Source of the DNA: Pseudomonas eucalypticola
Lineage (GTDB): Bacteria > Pseudomonadota > Gammaproteobacteria > Pseudomonadales > Pseudomonadaceae
DNA length: 64,000 bases
Reading direction: 5' to 3'
NCBI RefSeq assembly: GCF_013374995.1
Contig: NZ_CP056030.1
Location: 1,954,501-2,018,500 of the forward strand
The position numbers were made by a program, and so were the translations under genes. Below the pieces are notes generated by a model, which saw only the letters and a list, made by a program, of their open reading frames with translations, made no database searches and was not told the DNA's origin. Below, piece after piece: positions 40,471 through 48,720 of this stretch. Every line of letters begins with the position of its first letter. The stretch's first letter is position 1.

Positions 40471-40504
40471 AAAAGGCCGACCCCATGGGGTCGGCCTTTT
40501 TTAT
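40471..40504 (+). terminator. intrinsic terminator of the dehydrogenase operon
   Basis: AAAAGGCCGACCCC and GGGGTCGGCCTTTT form a perfect 14-bp stem around AT, with TTTT extending after it. It also terminates transcription from the opposite side through its symmetric A/T tracts. The DMT gene ends 33 bp away on the minus strand. Confidence 0.92.
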
Positions 40505-40536
40505 TCAGGGGTGCGCGAATGATGAAACCGGCACGC

Positions 40537-41442
40537 CTAGCCCGCCTGGCGCTGCGCGAACCACTCATACCCACTCACACACAAGATCCCCACCATCACC
40601 AACCCGGCACCCATCAAAAAGTTGGCCTCCAGTGGCTCGTCCAGCAGCCATACCCCGAAGCCGATGCCATACAGCGGTGTGAGAAACGCCAGCACTCCCA
40701 GCCGCGAAGCCAGGTAGGTGCGCAGCAGCCAGAACCACGCCAGCAGGCTGGCAAACGACATCACCAGCACCTGATAGGTCAAGTTGGCCAGCACCGTGGG
40801 CGTGAGGTTCACCCTGGCCTGGTGCATGGCCAGGGCCGCGGCCACCAGCAACACGCAAGCGCCCAGCAACTGGTAGAGCAGGGTCTGGGTCGCAGGGGCC
40901 GAGGACAAGCGGCTGGTGCGCACCACCACCGTGGTCGCGCCCCACGCGGCGCCGGCGGCCAGCCCCAGGGCGTCGCCCAGCAGGCTGCTGGTGCCCGCGC
41001 CGCCATGGCCACTGAAAGCCACCACGATGCCCAGGAACGCCAGGGCGATGCCGCCCCATTGCGGCGCCTTCAGGCGCTCGGCGGGCAACTTCCAGTGCAG
41101 CCCCAGGGCGGCGAAGATGGGTGAGGTGTAGAGGAATATCACCATATGCGACGCCGTGGTATGGCGCAGGCCTTCGCCCACCAGCAGGTATTCCAGGCCA
41201 AACAGCCCGCCGATGGCCAGCCCCGGTAACCAGTGGCTGTCGCCGGCCCTGGGTTGCTCGCTGCGCCAGAACATCAGCGCGGCCACCAGCAGGGCAGCCA
41301 CGCCAGAGCGCACGCCAATCTGCAGAATGGGGGAAATGTCGGTGGCGATCGACTTGATGGCCACTTGTTGCAAGCCCCAGATGGCGCACAAGACCAGCAT
41401 CATGCCGCTGGCCCGGCCATCCAGCGCGCTGCGCGGTTGCAT
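40537..41442 (-). CDS. DMT-superfamily (EamA) exporter
   Basis: This 301-residue inner-membrane protein has ten predicted helices in two EamA repeats, starting ASGMMLVLCAIWGLQQVAIKS and repeating near GAAWGATTVVVRTS (about 175). EamA carriers export amino acids, purines or other small metabolites. It is divergent from an AraC-type regulator (41544), the usual layout for a substrate-induced exporter. ATG 41442 is chosen from the hydrophobic start; the longer frame upstream reads as noise and the ribosome binding site is weak. Confidence 0.85.
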   Translation of the reverse strand: MQPRSALDGRASGMMLVLCAIWGLQQVAIKSIATDISPILQIGVRSGVAALLVAALMFWRSEQPRAGDSHWLPGLAIGGLFGLEYLLVGEGLRHTTASHMVIFLYTSPIFAALGLHWKLPAERLKAPQWGGIALAFLGIVVAFSGHGGAGTSSLLGDALGLAAGAAWGATTVVVRTSRLSSAPATQTLLYQLLGACVLLVAAALAMHQARVNLTPTVLANLTYQVLVMSFASLLAWFWLLRTYLASRLGVLAFLTPLYGIGFGVWLLDEPLEANFLMGAGLVMVGILCVSGYEWFAQRQAG

Positions 41443-41543
41443 AGGAAACTGCCTGTAGTCGGAATAAGTGCAGTCATTATGCCGGTGACGGGTTTTATAG
41501 ATATAGTTTGAATCTGACAGTCGATCCCATTGTTCCGCCATCC

Positions 41544-42374
41544 ATGAAAACAGACCTTACCGATCACCAGCCGCTCCCGTATTTCGGCTATGAACTGCCG
41601 GCACCGATTTTCTTCCGTTCGGCCTGCGTGCCGGCGCGTGCCACCTACCCACGCCACCGGCATGCCTGGGGTGAGTTCGTCTATTCGTTCAGCGGGGTGA
41701 TGGAGATCGAGATCGACAACCATCATTATCTGTCGCCCTCGCAGTACGGCATCTGGCTGCCGCCCCAGGCTGAGCACCTGAGTTTCAACCGCCATGCGGC
41801 TTGCCATTGTTCGGTGTACCTGGCCCCGGAGTTATGCGTGCGCATGCCCACCGGCCATTGCGCCCTGACCCTCAGCCCATTGATCCGCGCCCTGTTGGAG
41901 CAACTGCGGGTCGACCCGCCCGCCCTGCCGCAAACCGAGGAGCAACAGCGCCTGTTGCAGGTGCTGGTCGATTGCCTGGCCCGCGCGCCCGTTGCCGGCA
42001 GTTATTTGCCGAGTTCCAGCGACCCCTTGCTGGGCCCGGTGCTGCAAGCCCTGGAAGCCAACCCTGGGGACAGCCGCTCGTTACCCGAATTGGCAAAAGC
42101 CGTGAACACGACGGAACGCACCTTGGTACGCCGCTGCCAGCGGGATCTGGGGATGACCTTCGCAGAATGGCGCCAGCGCCTGAAAGTGGTGGAGGCCCTG
42201 GCGAAGTTGGAGCAGGGCCACACCGTGGAAGCCATTGGCCTGGACCTGGGCTACAGCAGCGCCTCGGCCTTCATCAGCATGTTCCGGCGCATGACTGGCA
42301 CTACGCCCGACGAATACCGCAAGGGCAACGGCCCGACGCTGTCAAGCAGTGGCCTGCGGTTGTCATCGCCGTAG
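41544..42374 (+). CDS. AraC-family regulator with N-terminal cupin
   Basis: This 276-residue regulator has an AraC-type cupin (HRHAWGEFVYSFSGVMEIEI near 38-57) and two C-terminal helix-turn-helices (TTERTLVRRCQRDLGMTFAEW, then SASAFISMFRRMTGTTPDEY). It is divergent from the EamA exporter and probably activates it with a small ligand; the 101-bp gap holds the operators. The start is ATG 41544, not the earlier TTG at 41508. Downstream there is no gene for 363 bp but a repeat array. Confidence 0.85.
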   Translation: MKTDLTDHQPLPYFGYELPAPIFFRSACVPARATYPRHRHAWGEFVYSFSGVMEIEIDNHHYLSPSQYGIWLPPQAEHLSFNRHAACHCSVYLAPELCVRMPTGHCALTLSPLIRALLEQLRVDPPALPQTEEQQRLLQVLVDCLARAPVAGSYLPSSSDPLLGPVLQALEANPGDSRSLPELAKAVNTTERTLVRRCQRDLGMTFAEWRQRLKVVEALAKLEQGHTVEAIGLDLGYSSASAFISMFRRMTGTTPDEYRKGNGPTLSSSGLRLSSP

Positions 42375-42427
42375 CGGCTGGGGCGGTGTACCCGACGCAA
42401 CGCAGCTTGGGCACGTGTGCCGTTGTA

Positions 42428-42501
42428 GACCGGGCGCAAGCTCGGGAAGCGGACAACGCGGTCGATCTGGCGGGCCCCTTCCCGAGCTTCGCCCGGTCCC
42501 A
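42428..42501. repeat. inverted pair of family B repeats (BIME-like)
   Basis: GACCGGGCGCAAGCTCGGG at 42429 and its inverse CCCGAGCTTCGCCCGGTC near 42481-42498 flank about 30 bases. The arms are about 21 bp and differ by one extra base. Transcribed, they give a long hairpin after the AraC gene. The same core is at 16112 and 36190. Confidence 0.7.
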
Positions 42502-42720
42502 CAGGGTCGCCATGGCCCGGTAGCAGCGGACCTGGCCGCGTCGACGGTGCACGCGGTGCGCCTGATGTTACGCAGCGCCGGGACACGCCAGGTTCGCGGT
42601 CCCACAGGGTTGCCATGGCCCGGTAGCAGCGGACCTGGCCGCGTCGACCGGGCACGCGGTGTGCTTGATGTTACGCAGCGCCTGCGACGCGGCCAGGTCC
42701 GCTGCTACAAGGTCCCACAG
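42496..42720. repeat. tandem 103-bp repeat made of family A elements
   Basis: Two near-identical 103-bp units begin at about 42498 (CCCACAGGGTCGCCATGGCC) and 42601 (CCCACAGGGTTGCCATGGCC); both contain GTAGCAGCGGACCTGGCCGC (42520, 42623). A third partial unit ends with the inverted core GACGCGGCCAGGTCCGCTGC at 42686. The whole 363-bp gap 42375-42737 is thus repeats with no gene. Confidence 0.75.
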
Positions 42721-42737
42721 GGGCCAGAGCCCTGTAC

Positions 42738-43208
42738 TCAGTCCGCCGTAGCCACCAGCGCTTTCAGCGAAGCGTCGAACTGCGCCAGTGCCGCCGTCTG
42801 CCGGGCATCGTTACTGCGCACTTCGCCGATGTAGGTCAGGTTGGCATCGAAGAACTGTGCCTGCAGGAAGGCGCCGTGCTGGTTAGCGCTCTTGAGCACG
42901 ACGATCACGTCAGGCCGGGCGGCCATGACCTTGTCCAGGCTGGAATAAAATTGCACGGCGCTGAAGTGCTGCTGCAGCGAGCCGCGCACGGCTTCCAGCG
43001 CGGCGCGGGTAGTGCCGTCGCGCTGCAACAGGGCCGCCTGGGTGCGCTCGTTGAGGATCACGCCGACGCTCTGGGAGTGCCGCAGGGTCACGGAAGAGAC
43101 CTGGGTCGCCGGGCGAAACATGCCTTCGTCGTCGCTGGGACGCGGGGCGGCCATGACCGAGCCAGTGGCCAGGGCAAGGGCAAGCAGGGCGGCGATAGGA
43201 CCTTTCAT
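42738..43208 (-). CDS. exported hypothetical protein
   Basis: This 156-residue precursor has a Sec signal cleaved after SVMA (about residue 20). The mature part has no recognised family; it contains RHSQSVGVILNERTQAAL and a stretch DVIVVLKSANQHGAFLQAQFFD, a pattern like a small periplasmic alpha/beta domain. TGGAG precedes ATG 43208. The gene is alone between the repeat array and the beta-propeller gene. Confidence 0.55.
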   Translation of the reverse strand: MKGPIAALLALALATGSVMAAPRPSDDEGMFRPATQVSSVTLRHSQSVGVILNERTQAALLQRDGTTRAALEAVRGSLQQHFSAVQFYSSLDKVMAARPDVIVVLKSANQHGAFLQAQFFDANLTYIGEVRSNDARQTAALAQFDASLKALVATAD

Positions 43209-43351
43209 GGTGCGGACTCCAGAGCTTCGTGTTCGTGAGGCCATGGTGAACTTGTCCAGGCGGTCGCGGAACATGTGATTATCGATGGTCGCTATTGATA
43301 TCGATGATGTCACTCGCCGCTTGGTTCCACTGGGCCAGCCTCGTCGGTCGA

Positions 43352-44542
43352 TCAGCGGGGTGCGCTGCGCAGCGACGACGGGCCGCCACTCACTTCAATA
43401 CGCTTGTTGCTGTCCACCAGCTTGCCGTTCTCGATGCTGTACAGCCCCAGTTGGTGCTCGACGTTGAACTGCACGATCACATGCTTGCCGTCGGCGCTGA
43501 AGACCACACCCTGTGACGAGTTGCCGTCGGCCACCTGGTTGACCTTCACGGCGTGGCCATCGCGAAGGGCAAACAGCGTCAAGGTGCCATGGGCCTTCAC
43601 ACCCGGGTTGTCGGGCAACAGGTTGGAGCCGTCGATGGACTGCGCGACGATCCACTTGCCATCGGGGGAAATGGCCACCCCTTCGGGCACCGAAGGCACG
43701 GTGAGCTGTTGCACGGCGCGGAACGGCGTTTTCGATACGTCGATCAGCGTCACGCTGTCGGCATCGCCCAACAGGCGGCCCTTGTAGTTGGCCAGGCCCG
43801 CCAGGCCCACGTTGCTCACCACGGCCCAATGGCCGTCGCTGGACACGTCGATGGTGTAGGGCGCCACCCCGGTGCTCACGCGGTCACCGCTGTCGGCCCA
43901 ATGGCCGTCCACCAGGTTCAGCACTGCCACGCCCGATTCGTCCCGCAGCGATACCAACAGGTGCTGGCCGTCGTGGGTGAAGGCCGCACCGGCCAAGCGT
44001 TTGCCAGCGATGCCGATGCGGTCGAGCAGGGTGACCTTGTTACCTTCAACGCGCAGCGGGCGCACGCCGCCGTCAACGCAGGTCACCACCGCCCAGTGCC
44101 CACTGCGGTCGAACGCCACGGCCTGTGGGTGGCTGCCCAGCTCTATCCTGCTGACGGTGGCGGGCTTGGCGCTGAGGTCCACCACCTGCAGGAAGGTGTC
44201 CATCTGCAACTGCTGGGTGGCAGAGTCGTAGCGCGTCGGCGCGGCCACCAGCGCCAGCTTGCCGTCGGTGCTGATGGCGGCGGCCTGGGGTGGGCCCTGA
44301 ATGCCGTTTTCGACTTCCACGGTCTGGTTGACCGTGGGCGGTAACACGCTGGCGTCCAGCACCGTGAGCGTGTCGGGCTTGGCGTTGTCGGGGTAGGTAT
44401 CGCGACCCTGGACCCGCTGGTATTTGCCGTCGTTGGCGGAAACAACCCAGTCGGCGGCGCTCACCGATTGAGCGGCGAGCAGCATCAAGGCCAGGGCTGA
44501 AACCGGTTTCAGTACAGCGCGCAAAGAAAGCGTCGAAGGCAC
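43352..44542 (-). CDS. exported YncE-like beta-propeller protein
   Basis: This 396-residue precursor has a signal peptide cleaved near SVSAAD (residue 29). The mature protein consists of six or seven repeats of about 40 residues of YVTN/YncE type: for example AAAISTDGKLALVAAP, AVAFDRSGHWAVVTC, GAAFTHDGQHLLVSL, TIDVSSDGHWAVVSN, GVAISPDGKWIVAQS and GVVFSADGKHVIVQF. These fold as a beta-propeller that binds ligands or cofactors in the periplasm; the role is unknown. The start is GTG at 44542, seven bases after AAGGA. It is not linked to other genes. Confidence 0.8.
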   Translation of the reverse strand: MPSTLSLRAVLKPVSALALMLLAAQSVSAADWVVSANDGKYQRVQGRDTYPDNAKPDTLTVLDASVLPPTVNQTVEVENGIQGPPQAAAISTDGKLALVAAPTRYDSATQQLQMDTFLQVVDLSAKPATVSRIELGSHPQAVAFDRSGHWAVVTCVDGGVRPLRVEGNKVTLLDRIGIAGKRLAGAAFTHDGQHLLVSLRDESGVAVLNLVDGHWADSGDRVSTGVAPYTIDVSSDGHWAVVSNVGLAGLANYKGRLLGDADSVTLIDVSKTPFRAVQQLTVPSVPEGVAISPDGKWIVAQSIDGSNLLPDNPGVKAHGTLTLFALRDGHAVKVNQVADGNSSQGVVFSADGKHVIVQFNVEHQLGLYSIENGKLVDSNKRIEVSGGPSSLRSAPR

Positions 44543-44642
44543 AGTGACATCCTTGAGAAAGGCAGGGTGGGAAGCTCGACACTATAGCCCAGGTGCCGCA
44601 CGGCGGCACATGACAAAAGGCTCAGTCGAGCTTCCCCGCCCA

Positions 44643-46145
44643 TCAATCGATACGCGGGTGCTGTTGCACCAGGTGCTCGCGCTTGGCCTGCAGTTCAGCG
44701 ATCTGCGCGTCGATGTCTTCGATTTTCTGCTCGATGTTGTCGTGGTGCTCCTGCAACAACTCGCGCGCCTCTTCCAGGTCCGATGCCGCCGGTGCCGCGC
44801 CGCGCAGCGGCTTGTTGGCGGTTTCCTTCATCGACAGGCCGGTCGCCAGGCCAATCACCGCCATCACCATCAGGTAATAGGCCGGCATGTACAGGTTGTT
44901 GGTGGTTTCCACCAACCAGGCCGCCAGGGTCGGGGTCAGGCCGGCGACCAGTACCGAGATGTTGAAGGCACTGGCCAGGGCGCTATAGCGGATGTGCGTG
45001 GGGAACATCGCCGGCAGGGTCGAGGCCATCACGCCGATGAAGAAGTTGAGCAACACCGCCAATATCAGCAAGCCGGCGAAGATCAGCCCGGTGGTGCCGC
45101 TGATGATAAGCATGAAGGAAGGAATGGCCAGGAAGAACAGGCCGATGCTGCCACAGATGATGAAAGGGCGACGGCCCACCTTGTCGCTGATGAAGCCGAA
45201 CAGCGGCTGCACGAACAGCATGCCCACCATGATCGCGATGATGATCAGCACGCCGCGGTTTTCTGAGTAGTGCAGGTTATGCGACAGGTAGCTGGGCATG
45301 TAGGTCAGCAGCATGTAGTAGGTGACGTTGGTCGCCACCACCACCCCGACGCACGTGATCAGGCTGCGCCAGTGCTGGGTCGCCACTTCCTTGAACGACA
45401 CCTTGGGACCGGCCGCCAAGCCTTCGCGGTCACCCTGTTCGAGTTTCTCCACGTGTTGCTGGAACGCCGGGGTTTCTTCCAGGGCATTACGCAGATACAA
45501 GCCCAGGATGCCCAGGGGCAAGGCCAGGAAGAACGGCAGGCGCCAGCCCCACTCCTGGAACTTCTCTTCACCGATGACGCTGGAGATCAGCACCACCACG
45601 CCGGCACCCAGGACGAAACCGGCGATGGAACCGAAGTCCAGCCAGCTGCCCAGAAACCCGCGCTTGCGGTCCGGGGCGTACTCGGCGACGAAGATCGACG
45701 CGCCCGTGTATTCGCCGCCCACCGAGAAGCCCTGGGCCATCTTGGCCAGCAATAGCAAGATAGGCGCCCATATGCCGATGCTGGCATAGGAGGGAATCAG
45801 GCCGATGGCGAAGGTACTCAGCGACATGATGACAATGGTCGCCGCCAGCACCTTTTGCCGCCCCAGGCGGTCGCCCAGTGCCCCGAAGAACAGACCGCCC
45901 AGGGGGCGAATCAGGAAGGGTACCGAGAACGTCGCCAGCGCGGCGATCATCTGCACGCTGGGGTCGGCGCCGGGGAAGAATACCTTGCCCAGCACGTAGG
46001 CGACGAAGCCGTACACGCCGAAGTCGAACCACTCCATGGCGTTGCCCAGCGCGGCGGCGGTGATGGCTTTGCGCATCTTGGCGTCGTCGACAATGGTGAT
46101 GTCTTTCAGACCAATGGGTTTGACCCGTTTTTTACGTAGTTTCAT
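44643..46145 (-). CDS. ProP-like MFS osmolyte/H+ symporter
   Basis: This 500-residue carrier has 12 membrane helices and the MHS-family motif GALGDRLGRQKVL near 97. It ends in a charged segment (about 455-497) with heptad pattern, SDLEEARELLQEHHDNIEQK onward, the coiled coil that in ProP sets the osmolality at which import of proline, glycine betaine or ectoine starts. It is probably an osmosensing importer; other MHS cargo such as citrate is less likely given the coiled coil. A weak ribosome binding site lies before ATG 46145. Confidence 0.82.
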   Translation of the reverse strand: MKLRKKRVKPIGLKDITIVDDAKMRKAITAAALGNAMEWFDFGVYGFVAYVLGKVFFPGADPSVQMIAALATFSVPFLIRPLGGLFFGALGDRLGRQKVLAATIVIMSLSTFAIGLIPSYASIGIWAPILLLLAKMAQGFSVGGEYTGASIFVAEYAPDRKRGFLGSWLDFGSIAGFVLGAGVVVLISSVIGEEKFQEWGWRLPFFLALPLGILGLYLRNALEETPAFQQHVEKLEQGDREGLAAGPKVSFKEVATQHWRSLITCVGVVVATNVTYYMLLTYMPSYLSHNLHYSENRGVLIIIAIMVGMLFVQPLFGFISDKVGRRPFIICGSIGLFFLAIPSFMLIISGTTGLIFAGLLILAVLLNFFIGVMASTLPAMFPTHIRYSALASAFNISVLVAGLTPTLAAWLVETTNNLYMPAYYLMVMAVIGLATGLSMKETANKPLRGAAPAASDLEEARELLQEHHDNIEQKIEDIDAQIAELQAKREHLVQQHPRID

Positions 46146-46534
46146 TCACGTTACTCTGTGACCAAGCTGAGGGTGCCCGCCGGGCGGGGCTCTATGGCAT
46201 CAGATACCCGGGCACGCTAAATAATTCAGTTCAAACGAAATTTTATGGCCCATGGCCATGTCGTCAGTGCCAGCAGCCCCCGGTCGATCTTCGACTCCTT
46301 ACTGTTACTTACCTGTAACAGCCCCGCGTCAAGCGCCCAGCGTCAACGCCGAGTCAAACTTCAGTGCCTCTCGCGCACTTTTCTATTTCCCAAAATATCA
46401 AGGCTGCCATAGGTTTGAGGGACAACAGTTTGTCCTGGGCAAGGTGTGCTGTTTTTTTGTCGGTCACTTGCAGCGGAAACTGAGGGGGGCGAGTTGTTGG
46501 CGCCAGACGATCGATATTCAAGCGAGCCCGCACG
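46146..46534. promoter_or_regulatory. 389-bp regulatory gap before the ACP/FkbH operon
   Basis: No gene is seen here. The region is lower in GC and carries two clear dyads: CTGTTAC-N6-GTAACAG at 46302-46321 and GGACAA-N4-TTGTCC at 46420-46435. The second could form a small leader hairpin about 100 bp before the ACP start. Promoters for proP (leftward) and for the operon (rightward) must lie here. Confidence 0.45.
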
Positions 46535-46801
46535 ATGACTACACGTGATATCTACGACAAGCTGAACCCCGTCTTTGCAGACGTCTTTGATGAAGATGAC
46601 CTGGTTATCACCCCGACGACGACCGCTGGCGATATTGACGGCTGGGACAGTCTCGCCCATATACGCCTGATGATGTCGGTTCAAAAGGCGTTCGACATAA
46701 AACTGTCCGCGAACGAAATAGGCACGCTTAACAATGTAGGCGACCTGGTGGCGATCATTACCCGTAAAAAGTATCCGGACGGGGACGCCGCTCATGCCTA
46801 A
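46535..46801 (+). CDS. acyl carrier protein of the FkbH operon
   Basis: This 88-residue protein is a stand-alone carrier with the phosphopantetheine Ser39 in GWDSLAHIRL. The four-helix pattern is complete (IYDKLNPVFADVF, DSLAHIRLMMSVQKAF, VGDLVAIITR). It should hold the three-carbon or other acyl group loaded by the FkbH-like protein, whose gene overlaps its stop by eight bases. Net charge is acidic as in other ACPs. No phosphopantetheinyl transferase is nearby. Confidence 0.87.
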   Translation: MTTRDIYDKLNPVFADVFDEDDLVITPTTTAGDIDGWDSLAHIRLMMSVQKAFDIKLSANEIGTLNNVGDLVAIITRKKYPDGDAAHA

Positions 46802-48689
46802 TCAACTCAGCACGCTGCCTTGGCTGGTGCAGCCTCCGGCAGACTTTTCGGTTAAGTGTCGCGCCTTCACTGCTGACACTTCCGACCTCGGCCGCTTAGT
46901 CCAGGCATTGGCCAACTGTGCCATGGACGGCAACCATTTGCAGAAACTGGCCAACGCCATCAGGAAGCTGCAATCCGCGGGCGCATCGTTGCAACCCCTG
47001 ACTGCGCTGCGCCTGGGCCTGCTGGGCAATGGCACCCAGGACTTCGTCGCCCCGGCCCTGGTGGCCAGTGCCGCGCGCCATGGCCTGGCGCTGGAAGTGG
47101 TGAAGGGCGAGTACGATCAGGTGCTGCAGGAAGCCATTGAAGAACATTCAGCCCTCAACGCGTTCCGCCCCCACGCCGTGCTGATCGCCGTGGACTACCG
47201 GGCGCTGCCGTGGCAACCGACACCGGGCGATGCGGGCACCGCCGCGGCCAACGTGGAAATGGCGTTCAACTACCTGCAGAGCGTGCGCGACGCCGTGCAC
47301 CGCAACAGCGGAGGCCTGTGCATCGTACAAACCCTGGCGCCGCCGCCCGAGAGCCTGTTCGGCAGCTACGACCGCCGTGTACCAGGCACCCTGTTGTGGT
47401 TGGTGGAGGAACTGAACCGGCGGCTGGTCGCCGCGCTGGCCAACAGTGAAGACCTGCTGTTCGACGTGGCCCACCTGGCGGCCTTGGCAGGGCTGGACGC
47501 CTGGCATTCCCCGGCCGAGTGGAACATGGCCAAGCTGCCGTTCGCCAGCGAGTTCCTGCCGCTGTACGCCGAGCACATGGTGCGCATCCTCGCAGCGCTG
47601 CGGGGGCGCAGCCGGCGTTGCCTGATCCTGGATCTGGACAACACGGTGTGGGGCGGCGTCATCGGTGACGACGGCCTGGAAGGGATCCGTGTCGCCCAAG
47701 GGGACGCGGTGGGTGAAGCCCACTTGGCGGTGCAGCGCATGGCCCTGGCGCTGCGCGAGCGCGGCATCGTGCTGGCGGTGTCGTCGAAAAACACCGATGA
47801 GGTGGCCCGCAAGCCGTTCCAGGAGCACCCCGAGATGCTGCTGCGCGAAGACCACTTCGCCGTGTTCCAGGCCAACTGGCAGGACAAGGCCACCAACATC
47901 AAGGCCATCGCCGAGGAATTGGCCCTGGGCCTGGACGCCATGGTGTTCCTGGACGACAACCCCGTGGAGCGCGGCCTGATCCGCCAGATCCTGCCCCAGG
48001 TGGCCGTGCCTGAACTGAACGAAGACCCGGCGTCCTACGCCCGCACCCTGGCGGCTGCCGGTTACTTCGAGACCGTGGTGTTTTCCGAGGAAGACCGCCA
48101 GCGCGCCGCGCTGTACCAGGAAAATGCCCGGCGCATCACCCTGCAACAGCAAGCGGGCGACGTGGGCGCTTACCTGGCCTCGCTGGACATGGAAATCGTG
48201 TTCAAGCCGTTCGACGCCACCGGCCGTTCGCGCATCGTGCAACTGATCAACAAGTCCAACCAGTACAACCTCACCACCCGCCGCTATACCGAAGCCGACG
48301 TGCTGGCGGTGGAGAACGACCCTGCTCAGTTCAGCCTGCAAGTGCGGCTTATCGATCGTTTCGGCGACAACGGCATGATCAGCGTGGTCATCTGCAAGCC
48401 CTCGGCGCCTGGCACCTGGACCCTCGACACCTGGCTCATGAGTTGCCGGGTATTGGGCCGCCAGGTGGAGGACAGCGTGCTGTGCGAGATCCTGGCTCAG
48501 GCGCGCCAGCGAGGCATCACCCGCTTGGTGGGTGAATACATCCCCAGCGAACGCAACACCATGGTGCACAAGCATTACCAGAAATTGGGCTTCGAGCAGA
48601 CCGGGGAGGGGCCCGATGGCACCACCTTCTGGGCCCTCGACACCCAGGTCGAGAAATCGGCGCCGCTGATGCGCGTCAGGCACGAATGA
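46794..48689 (+). CDS. FkbH-like HAD-IIIC protein (glyceryl-ACP type)
   Basis: This 631-residue protein has an N-terminal SGNH-like region of about 270 residues, then a HAD-IIIC domain with DLDNTVWGG (Asp280, Asp282) and SSKNTD, and a C-terminal GNAT-like part with VGEYIPSERNTMVHKHY. FkbH family members take glycerate from 1,3-bisphosphoglycerate, keep it on an internal Cys and load it on an ACP for polyketide starters. Here, with its own ACP and an MBOAT acyltransferase, it probably feeds a surface acylation. The first gene overlap with the ACP supports coupling. Confidence 0.85.
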   Translation: MPNQLSTLPWLVQPPADFSVKCRAFTADTSDLGRLVQALANCAMDGNHLQKLANAIRKLQSAGASLQPLTALRLGLLGNGTQDFVAPALVASAARHGLALEVVKGEYDQVLQEAIEEHSALNAFRPHAVLIAVDYRALPWQPTPGDAGTAAANVEMAFNYLQSVRDAVHRNSGGLCIVQTLAPPPESLFGSYDRRVPGTLLWLVEELNRRLVAALANSEDLLFDVAHLAALAGLDAWHSPAEWNMAKLPFASEFLPLYAEHMVRILAALRGRSRRCLILDLDNTVWGGVIGDDGLEGIRVAQGDAVGEAHLAVQRMALALRERGIVLAVSSKNTDEVARKPFQEHPEMLLREDHFAVFQANWQDKATNIKAIAEELALGLDAMVFLDDNPVERGLIRQILPQVAVPELNEDPASYARTLAAAGYFETVVFSEEDRQRAALYQENARRITLQQQAGDVGAYLASLDMEIVFKPFDATGRSRIVQLINKSNQYNLTTRRYTEADVLAVENDPAQFSLQVRLIDRFGDNGMISVVICKPSAPGTWTLDTWLMSCRVLGRQVEDSVLCEILAQARQRGITRLVGEYIPSERNTMVHKHYQKLGFEQTGEGPDGTTFWALDTQVEKSAPLMRVRHE

Positions 48690-48720
48690 CCCCACCCTTT
48701 CACACAGGCAGCGCACGCCG

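Noticed and set aside
38831..40486. 551-codon minus-strand open frame opposite the cytochrome gene
   Set aside because: Antisense to a gene with three CxxCH motifs, a signal peptide and a terminator on the other strand; no motif of its own.
42496..42720. CRISPR array
   Set aside because: Only two to three units with a 103-bp period and conserved inner sequence; no short repeats with unique spacers and no cas genes.
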